Below are positions 1 through 5,377 of a DNA stretch of 5,377 nucleotides, piece after piece. The notes under the pieces are model-generated. The model saw only the letters and a list, made by a program, of their open reading frames with translations, did no database searches and was not told where the DNA came from. Source of the DNA: an uncultured bacterium (GTDB taxonomy: Bacteria; Bacteroidota; Bacteroidia; Chitinophagales; Chitinophagaceae); contig CAJBPC010000082.1 of the NCBI GenBank assembly GCA_903957405.1, positions 1 through 5,377 of the forward strand, read 5' to 3'. Position 1 is the stretch's first letter. Each line of letters opens with the position of its first letter. The position numbers and the translations under genes were made by a program.

Positions 1-1913
1 ACGAAAAAGAAATCCAGAATAAGATCCGCGAAACCCAGGCCAAGCTGGCGGGTGGAAGCGGAAGGGGCAAGAGCCTCAAAGCCAAGTATCGCAGGGCCAA
101 GCGCGACGAGTTGTCCGATGGCATGGGAGAAGGCATGGAAGACAACAAGCTGCAGCTGACGGAATTCATCAGCGTGAGTGAGTTGGCAAACCTAATGGAT
201 GTGAGCTTTGCCGATGTCATCAGCAAGTGTATGGGCTTGGGCATCATGGTTTCCATCAACCAGCGACTTGATGCGGAAGTGATCGAACTGGTAGCCGGAG
301 AGTTCGGCTATGAGGTCGAGTTCATCGACATGGAGAAGCAGATGGAGATGGAGGATCAGGACGAAGAAGATGATTCTGAGAATCTGAAACCCCGTTCACC
401 GATCGTCACCATCATGGGTCACGTCGATCACGGAAAGACGTCACTCCTTGACTATATCCGAAGCGCGAATGTTGTCGCAGGTGAGGCCGGCGGCATCACC
501 CAACACATTGGAGCCTACCAGGTTGATCTCGCAAATGGCAAGTCGATCACGTTCCTTGACACACCCGGTCACGAGGCGTTCACCGCCATGCGCGCCCGAG
601 GTGCTAAGGTGACGGATATCGCAGTCATCGTGGTGGCAGCGGATGACGCGGTCATGCCTCAGACGCGGGAAGCCATCAGCCACGCGCAGGCTGCCGGTGT
701 CCCCATGATATTTGCAGTGAACAAGATTGACAAGGACGGAGCCAATACACAAAAAATTTACGAACAGCTCTCTGGCATGAATATCCTCGTTGAAGAATGG
801 GGTGGGAAATTCCAGAGCCAGGAGATATCTGCCAAGCAGGGACTCAACGTCGATAAGCTACTGGAAAAAATCCTTCTGGAAGCGGAAATGCTTGACCTTA
901 AGGCCAACCCGGACAGGGAAGCAAATGGTACGGTTGTGGAAGCCACACTCGACAAGGGTCGCGGCTATGTGGCCACCGTACTGGTGCAGAATGGTACCCT
1001 GAACATAGGTGACCTGGTTGTGAGTGGTCAACACTTCGGTCGTGTGAAGGCCATGGTCAATGAGCGAAACAAACGCGAAGATGTCGCTCCTCCTTCCACC
1101 CCGGTGCTCATCCTCGGCCTAAATGGCGCCCCACAGGCAGGTGAGAAGTTCAAAGTGTACGATGACGAGTCTGAAGCAAAAGAGGTTGCCAACCGACGAG
1201 CCCAGATCCTTAGGGAGCAGGGTATGCGTACGAAGAAACATATCACCCTCGACGAGATCGGACGCCGACTTGCACTCGGAAACTTCAAAGAACTCAACAT
1301 CATCATCAAGGGTGATGTGGATGGATCCGTAGAAGCACTCAGCGATTCGTTGCAGAAGCTTTCTACTGAAGAAATCGCCATACGGGTGGTGCACAAGGCC
1401 GTGGGCCAGATCACAGAAAGCGATGTGCTCCTCGCTACCGCTTCGGATGCGATCATCCTCGGATTCAACGTTCGCCCCTCACTGCAGGCCAATAAACTTG
1501 CAGAGACCGAAGGCGTACAGATCAAGCTCTATTCCATCATCTACAACGCGATCGAAGAGATCAAGAGTGCGATGGAAGGCATGCTGGAACCAAAGATCCA
1601 GGAGAAGATCGTGGCCAATGTGGAAGTGCGCGAAGTCTACAAGTTCGACAAAGCCACTGTGGCGGGTTGCTACGTCCTCGAAGGAAAGATCAGCCGGAAC
1701 AACAAAATCCGGATCATCCGCGACGGCATCGTCGAATTCCCAAGAGGCGAAGGCAGGGCTGCAGAGCTCGGAAGCTTGAAACGATACAAGGATGACGTGA
1801 AAGAAGTGGCTTCAAATATGGAGTGTGGTCTTACGATCAAGAACTTCGATGACATCCGAGTGGGAGATGTGATAGAGGCATTCGAAGAAGAAGAAGTAAA
1901 GCGTACGCTCTAG
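1..1913 (+). CDS. infB: Translation initiation factor IF-2, 3' part (5' end outside window)
   Basis: This is the GTPase that brings initiator fMet-tRNA to the 30S subunit and promotes 50S joining, in the cytoplasm. The frame is open to the left edge (first whole codon at 3) and gives about 636 residues ending at TAG 1911-1913. A TTG at 111 is internal, because the upstream codons already read as the basic IF-2 linker (KAKYRRAKRDE, about 84-116). Next come the IF2-N region (about 156-270), an acidic linker, and the G domain: G1 GHVDHGKT at 417-440, the switch I region around 486-525, G3 DTPGH at 558-572, G4 NKID at 720-731 and G5 SAK at 828-836. Beta-barrel domain II (about 924-1205), the IF-2 domain (about 1263-1580) and the C-terminal fMet-tRNA-binding barrel (about 1608-1895) are complete. 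Bacteroidota IF-2 is usually well over 900 residues, so the variable N-terminal third is missing only because of the window edge. In many bacteria nusA lies just upstream, which cannot be seen here. No frameshift or lost motif is visible. Confidence 0.97.
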   Translation, partial: EKEIQNKIRETQAKLAGGSGRGKSLKAKYRRAKRDELSDGMGEGMEDNKLQLTEFISVSELANLMDVSFADVISKCMGLGIMVSINQRLDAEVIELVAGEFGYEVEFIDMEKQMEMEDQDEEDDSENLKPRSPIVTIMGHVDHGKTSLLDYIRSANVVAGEAGGITQHIGAYQVDLANGKSITFLDTPGHEAFTAMRARGAKVTDIAVIVVAADDAVMPQTREAISHAQAAGVPMIFAVNKIDKDGANTQKIYEQLSGMNILVEEWGGKFQSQEISAKQGLNVDKLLEKILLEAEMLDLKANPDREANGTVVEATLDKGRGYVATVLVQNGTLNIGDLVVSGQHFGRVKAMVNERNKREDVAPPSTPVLILGLNGAPQAGEKFKVYDDESEAKEVANRRAQILREQGMRTKKHITLDEIGRRLALGNFKELNIIIKGDVDGSVEALSDSLQKLSTEEIAIRVVHKAVGQITESDVLLATASDAIILGFNVRPSLQANKLAETEGVQIKLYSIIYNAIEEIKSAMEGMLEPKIQEKIVANVEVREVYKFDKATVAGCYVLEGKISRNNKIRIIRDGIVEFPRGEGRAAELGSLKRYKDDVKEVASNMECGLTIKNFDDIRVGDVIEAFEEEEVKRTL

Positions 1914-1921
1914 CCCTTTGC

Positions 1922-1942
1922 ATCCGCTAATTGGCGGGTTTC
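1922..1942 (+). terminator. Possible weak intrinsic terminator after infB
   Basis: Bases 1922-1927 (ATCCGC) can pair with 1934-1939 (GCGGGT), including one G-T pair, around the 6-base loop TAATTG. A short T-run (1939-1941) follows. It starts 9 bases after the infB stop. The stem is short and the T-run is poor, so it may terminate only partly, or be chance. If it fails, surA could be read through from infB. Confidence 0.28.
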
Positions 1943-2019
1943 ATGTGGGTTCGAAAAGTTTAAGAAAACATTAGGTCTGAAGGTTTTGCTGAGGAAAGCC
2001 GGTAAACGGATATTTACGT

Positions 2020-3375
2020 ATGAAAAAAGCTTTGCTGTTCATGACCATGCTGTTGGGTATCGTGTTTGCACAAGCCCAGACAGCCAGAGTGCTCGCTGAC
2101 AAGATAGCCGGCATAGTCGGGGATAAGATCGTCCTGCGTTCTGAAATCATCAATTACATTGATGATATAAAACGTCAAGGCGGGGAAGCTCCCCCGGATG
2201 CTGAATGCTATCTGTTGGAGAAGATGATGGCCGACAAAGCCCTTATCCTCCAGGCAGAAAAAGACTCACTTCCCGTATCCGATGAAGAAATCGAGGCTGA
2301 ACTAGATCAGCGTATTCGGTATTTCATCATGCAATACGGTGGCAAGGAAGCTTTTGAGCAAATTGCAGGTCGCACCATCTATCAGGTAAAAGAGGATTTC
2401 AGAAAGTCGATAAAAGACGGAAGGCTCGCTACCGCCATGCGGAAAAGCATCGTTGAAAACATCAAGATCACGCCTACGGAAGTTAGGAACTATTTCGACG
2501 GCATACCGAAAGACAGCCTCCGTTTCTATGAAATGGAACTCGTGGTCGGTCAGATCGTCATCTATCCGAAAGCGGGAAGGGAACTTGAAAAATTTGCCCA
2601 GGATGAACTACTCGATTACAGAAAACAGATAGAATCCGGTCAGAAATCATTCGAAACAATGGCCCGACTCTATACTGAGGATCCCGGCAGCAAACAAACA
2701 GGGGGCAGGTATGAAATCAATAAAAATGAGAAGCAATGGGATCCAAGCTTCCGGAATGCAGCTTTCAGGCTTAAAGAAGGTCAGGTATCTCCTGTGATAA
2801 AATCAAAATTCGGCTACCATATCATTCAAATGGTTAGCCGAAACGGAGATGATGCCGTCATCCGCCATATCCTGCGTGTTCCACAGATCACCGATGAAGA
2901 CATAAGCCTGGCTCGCAACAAACTCGACAGCGTTCGCTCAAGGCTCATGACCGGCTCTTTGTCCTTCGGAGAGGCGGTTGATAAATACAGTGAAGACGAA
3001 AACAGCAAGTTCACCGCCGGAATCATCAGTGGACAGGGTGGTTCTTATGTCACCATCGATGAACTTGACAAAGACCTCGTCAATGACCTCAATAAACTCA
3101 AAGTCGGAGAATATTCCGTACCACTCACATTCAAGGACGAACGGGAAAGAACGGGTGTGCGCATCGTGAACCTAAGGAGCAAGACCGAACCCCACAGAGA
3201 AAACCTCAAGGACGACTATAACAAGATATCCATTCGCGCACTCGAAGAAAAGAAAGCGAAGGCTGTGGAGAAATGGTTCGTCAACAAACTCCCTACCTAT
3301 TACATCATGGTGGACAAGGAGTTCCAGGATTGTCAGGGCATCCAGAAATCGTTTGGTACCATGGTCAAGAAATAA
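2020..3375 (+). CDS. surA: SurA-type periplasmic peptidyl-prolyl isomerase/chaperone with two parvulin domains
   Basis: Predicted periplasmic foldase and chaperone of 451 residues that would escort outer-membrane proteins to the BAM machinery. Residues 1-20 form a signal peptide: KK, a hydrophobic core (ALLFMTMLLGIVF), then AQAQ with likely cleavage after AQA at 19. A SurA_N-type region follows (about 23-165, beginning DKIAGIVGDKIVLRSEI), which in SurA is the main chaperone part. Parvulin-like domain 1 spans about 170-274 and ends FGYHIIQM (264-271). Parvulin-like domain 2 spans about 279-388 and begins IRHIL (281-285). The helical C-terminal tail (KTEPHRENLKDDY from 388; PTYYI at 425-429) has the wording I associate with Bacteroidota SurA proteins. 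The ATG at 2020 is chosen because the signal peptide starts directly there. No Shine-Dalgarno sequence is present at normal distance; GAGGAAA at 1991-1997 is too far upstream. The gene lies 106 bases after infB, and the only -7-like box in that spacer is imperfect (TAGGTCTG at 1972-1979). Each parvulin domain lacks one of the two usual histidines. Confidence 0.92.
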   Translation: MKKALLFMTMLLGIVFAQAQTARVLADKIAGIVGDKIVLRSEIINYIDDIKRQGGEAPPDAECYLLEKMMADKALILQAEKDSLPVSDEEIEAELDQRIRYFIMQYGGKEAFEQIAGRTIYQVKEDFRKSIKDGRLATAMRKSIVENIKITPTEVRNYFDGIPKDSLRFYEMELVVGQIVIYPKAGRELEKFAQDELLDYRKQIESGQKSFETMARLYTEDPGSKQTGGRYEINKNEKQWDPSFRNAAFRLKEGQVSPVIKSKFGYHIIQMVSRNGDDAVIRHILRVPQITDEDISLARNKLDSVRSRLMTGSLSFGEAVDKYSEDENSKFTAGIISGQGGSYVTIDELDKDLVNDLNKLKVGEYSVPLTFKDERERTGVRIVNLRSKTEPHRENLKDDYNKISIRALEEKKAKAVEKWFVNKLPTYYIMVDKEFQDCQGIQKSFGTMVKK

Positions 3376-3388
3376 CGGTCTCTGACAG

Positions 3389-3396
3389 TAATTTTG
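3389..3396 (+). promoter_or_regulatory. Candidate Bacteroidota -7 box (distal) for the purF-like gene
   Basis: TAATTTTG matches the TAnnTTTG consensus of the Bacteroidota primary sigma factor exactly. It starts 14 bases after the surA stop codon and would give a 5' leader of roughly 60-65 bases for the next gene. No TTG is found at the usual -33 position about 20 bases upstream, so support rests on one 8-base element in an otherwise non-coding spacer. Confidence 0.4.
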
Positions 3397-3450
3397 TAAA
3401 GGTTCATTGGTGATTGATCATTACGCGTCACGAATGACAAATTCCTGATT

Positions 3451-3458
3451 TACCTTTG
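3451..3458 (+). promoter_or_regulatory. Candidate Bacteroidota -7 box (proximal), almost touching the start codon
   Basis: TACCTTTG is an exact TAnnTTTG match and ends 7 bases before the ATG at 3466. With normal promoter geometry, transcription would begin around 3461-3465 and give a leader of at most a few bases. No clear -33 TTG is present at the expected place (3427-3432 reads GTCACG). The repeated hexamer TGACAA sits on both sides of the box (3435-3440 and 3459-3464), which could be chance. Confidence 0.45.
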
Positions 3459-3465
3459 TGACAAC

Positions 3466-5313
3466 ATGAGTGATGCCATCCAGCACGAATGCGGAGTTGC
3501 TTACATCCGCCTGCGCAAGCCCTTTTCATACTACCAGCAAAAGAAGCATTCAGCCCTATACGGCCTCAATAAGCTCTATCTCCTCATGGAGAAGCAGCAT
3601 AACCGTGGACAAGATGGCGCAGGCTTCGCTACCGTCAAACTCAATACCGAACCGGGTTATCCCTTCATGCATCGGCTTCGGAGCAATGCCACGCAGTCAA
3701 TCGCTGATCTTTTCGCAACGGTCGGTAAGGAGATCAAAGAACTCGAGCGCCATCAACCGGATATCCTGAAGCATCCCGGATTGCTGAAAGGACATTTCAA
3801 TTATCTCGGCGAACTATTGCTCGGTCATCTTCGCTACGGCACACAGGGCAAAAACAATGTGGAATTCTGCCACCCCTTCATCAAACGGGATACCATCCCT
3901 GCACGAAACCTCGCCCTCGCAGGGAATTTCAATCTGGTCAATACGGAGGAATTATTCTCCCTGGTCAATATTGATCCGGGTCAGTTTCAAAGTCAAAGCG
4001 ACCTCGCAGCGATGATGGAAGTCGTGCACCACTTCCAGGTGAAAGAGGATGAGATGAACCCCGGTAAACTCTCTGTCGCATCCATACTCAAGAAATCGTT
4101 CAAGCTGTTCGATGGCGGTTATCATGTCGGCGGTCTGCTGGGTTCCGGTGATTCATTCGTCATACGCGATCCACATGGGATAAGGCCTTCTTACTATTAC
4201 ATCGATGATGAAGTGATTGTGGCAGCTTCGGAACGGGCCGCCATCCGGACCAGTTTCAATGTCGGAGAGAACGAGGTCATGGAACTGATGCCGGGTCAGG
4301 CGCTTATCGTGAAAAATGACGGGGTATACAGCATCGAACAAATCCTGGAACCGCAACCGCGCAGGGCTTGCAGTTTCGAACGGATATATTTCTCCAGAGG
4401 CAGTGATGAAAAAATCTACCAGGAACGCCTTGCATTGGGTTATGGACTGAGTACAGCCGTGCTAAACGCCATCGACAACGACCTCAAGCATACGATCTTC
4501 TCCTTCATCCCCAATACGGCGGAAGTTGCTTTCTATGGCCTGCTGAAGGGTATGGAAGACTATCTGAACAAGGTCAAGATCCAGAAGATCATGGGCTGGA
4601 AAGGGGACTTCGACGAGGAAAAACTCGCGGAGATGGTTAACCGAAAAATCCGTGTGGAGAAGGTCGCCATCAAGGATGTCAAGATGCGGACCTTCATCAC
4701 AGAGGACTCCAACCGTTCAGAAATGGTGCAACACGTCTATGACATCACATATGGTACGGTCCAGAAGGATGTCGATTCGCTGGTGGTCATCGATGACTCC
4801 ATCGTACGTGGCACCACGCTGAAGGAAAGCATCGTGCGCATGCTGTCGAGACTATCGCCTAAGAAGATCATCATCCTCTCCTCCGCCCCGCAGATCCGTT
4901 ACCCCGACTGCTACGGTATCGACATGAGCAAACTTGGCGATTTTATCGCATTCAAGGCTGTCATCGCACTACTGAAGGAACACGGAAAGGAAAGCCTTCT
5001 CGATGAATTATACGCCCGTTGCAAGGAGATGCAAAGAAATAACCAGCTGCACACCGAAAACCTCGTGAGGCAGATCTATAAGTCATTCACCACGGAGGAA
5101 ATCTCCGATATGATCGCAAAACTCATCACCCCACCCGAAATCACCCTTCCCGTTTCCGTCATTTTTCAAACCATTGAAGACCTGCATAAAGCCTGCCCGA
5201 CCAATACGGGTGATTGGTACTTCACCGGCAATTACCCCACACCCGGCGGTAACAGGGTCGTCAATAAGGCCTTCATGAATTTCATGGAGGGGAAGGATGT
5301 CAGGGGATACTGA
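3466..5313 (+). CDS. purF: PurF-like amidophosphoribosyltransferase, long form (615 aa)
   Basis: Two-domain protein of the glutamine PRPP amidotransferase family. In standard PurF, glutamine is hydrolysed at an N-terminal cysteine and the ammonia is channelled to PRPP to make phosphoribosylamine, the first step of purine synthesis. The class II amidotransferase domain (about 9-300) has an expected nucleophile at Cys9 after an 8-residue leader ending HE, like the processed B. subtilis PurF. It also shows RGQDGAG (47-53), a glutamine-site Arg123 in RYGTQGK, Asp179 in QSD, and RDPHGIRP (234-241). The phosphoribosyltransferase half has CSFERIYFSR (302-311), RTFI (408-411), the PRPP loop VVIDDSIVRGTT (440-451) and YPDCYGID (479-486). 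Oddities: 615 residues against about 470-505 in standard PurF; extra sequence around 60-115 and 360-400; GNFN (153-156) where PurF has HNGN; no cysteines at YFTGNYPT (585-592), so no Fe-S cluster is expected. I recall long forms like this in Bacteroidota. The symbol marks the family; a paralogue with another substrate is possible. The ATG at 3466 places Cys9 correctly. No Shine-Dalgarno sequence is present. Confidence 0.85.
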   Translation: MSDAIQHECGVAYIRLRKPFSYYQQKKHSALYGLNKLYLLMEKQHNRGQDGAGFATVKLNTEPGYPFMHRLRSNATQSIADLFATVGKEIKELERHQPDILKHPGLLKGHFNYLGELLLGHLRYGTQGKNNVEFCHPFIKRDTIPARNLALAGNFNLVNTEELFSLVNIDPGQFQSQSDLAAMMEVVHHFQVKEDEMNPGKLSVASILKKSFKLFDGGYHVGGLLGSGDSFVIRDPHGIRPSYYYIDDEVIVAASERAAIRTSFNVGENEVMELMPGQALIVKNDGVYSIEQILEPQPRRACSFERIYFSRGSDEKIYQERLALGYGLSTAVLNAIDNDLKHTIFSFIPNTAEVAFYGLLKGMEDYLNKVKIQKIMGWKGDFDEEKLAEMVNRKIRVEKVAIKDVKMRTFITEDSNRSEMVQHVYDITYGTVQKDVDSLVVIDDSIVRGTTLKESIVRMLSRLSPKKIIILSSAPQIRYPDCYGIDMSKLGDFIAFKAVIALLKEHGKESLLDELYARCKEMQRNNQLHTENLVRQIYKSFTTEEISDMIAKLITPPEITLPVSVIFQTIEDLHKACPTNTGDWYFTGNYPTPGGNRVVNKAFMNFMEGKDVRGY

Positions 5314-5323
5314 GATGCGATCA

Positions 5324-5342
5324 CCGTACACTGACGGATTTT
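5324..5342 (+). terminator. Possible weak terminator hairpin after the purF-like gene
   Basis: CCGT (5324-5327) can pair with ACGG (5334-5337) around a 6-base loop, followed by ATTTT (5338-5342). It lies 11 bases after the TGA stop at 5311-5313. Four base pairs is very short for an intrinsic terminator, so this is only a candidate. Confidence 0.2.
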
Positions 5343-5362
5343 ACGCAGGTCTGAAAGTTTCC

Positions 5363-5370
5363 TGATTTTG
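5363..5370 (+). promoter_or_regulatory. Degenerate -7-like box near the right edge
   Basis: TGATTTTG differs from TAnnTTTG at one position. It lies in the non-coding tail after the purF-like gene, just before the window ends. The preceding 10-mer TTCCTGATTT (5359-5368) also occurs at 3442-3451, directly before and into the proximal box of the purF-like gene. This suggests a promoter for a gene starting just beyond the edge, but the gene itself cannot be seen. Confidence 0.22.
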
Positions 5371-5377
5371 TACTAAC

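Noticed and set aside
111..113. TTG as the start of a 600-residue IF-2
   Set aside because: The same frame is open to the left edge and the upstream codons match the basic IF-2 linker, so the TTG is an internal leucine codon.
1028..1525. A 165-codon open frame on the minus strand
   Set aside because: It lies fully inside infB, which has strong motif support on the plus strand. The product is rich in Ser and Arg with no recognisable motif, typical of an antisense shadow.
1423..1779. A 118-codon plus-strand frame
   Set aside because: It overlaps infB in another frame, has a Ser/Arg-rich composition and no domain signal.
3378..3396. Hairpin plus T-run as a terminator after surA (GTC-TCT-GAC then ATTTTG)
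   Set aside because: The stem is only three base pairs with a three-base loop. The T-run is better explained as part of the TAATTTTG box.
3411..3420. Dyad TGAT-TG-ATCA as an operator
   Set aside because: Only four bases per arm in an AT-rich spacer. It does not extend outward, and no copy was noticed elsewhere in the window.
5083..5331. An 82-codon minus-strand frame at the right end
   Set aside because: It overlaps the conserved C-terminus of the PurF-like protein and shows no motif of its own.

Overview
The window looks like an ordinary housekeeping stretch of a Bacteroidota chromosome. Three things point there. The initiation factor 2 and SurA-type sequences have the wording typical of that phylum. 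The third gene is a long PurF-family protein that I associate with Bacteroidota. The spacers carry TAnnTTTG -7 promoter boxes and no Shine-Dalgarno sequences, as is usual in that phylum. Genus or family cannot be fixed from this sequence. Base composition looks even across the window, with no sign of recent transfer.

Layout, all genes on the + strand. (1) Positions 1-1913 hold the 3' part of infB, open at the left edge: the conserved IF2-N region, the complete GTPase domain and the C-terminal domains. (2) Positions 1914-2019 are a 106-base spacer with a weak hairpin and T-run. (3) Positions 2020-3375 encode an exported SurA-type peptidyl-prolyl isomerase/chaperone with a signal peptide and two parvulin domains. 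(4) Positions 3376-3465 are a 90-base spacer with two exact TAnnTTTG boxes; the second lies only 7 bases before the next start codon. (5) Positions 3466-5313 encode a 615-residue PurF-like protein (class II glutamine amidotransferase plus phosphoribosyltransferase). (6) Positions 5314-5377 are a non-coding tail with a weak hairpin and a degenerate -7-like box, probably leading into a gene beyond the edge. No gene-free stretch exceeds 300 bases. I see no RNA gene, CRISPR array, insertion sequence or phage element.

The three genes do not form a pathway: translation initiation, outer-membrane protein folding, and an amidotransferase/PRPP-type enzyme. I found no new defence or mobile system. The most interesting object is the PurF-like protein. 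It keeps the catalytic cysteine and the PRPP loop, but it has a changed oxyanion-hole motif, extra segments and no Fe-S cysteines, so it may not catalyse the standard PurF reaction. Next is its promoter layout, which predicts a nearly leaderless mRNA.
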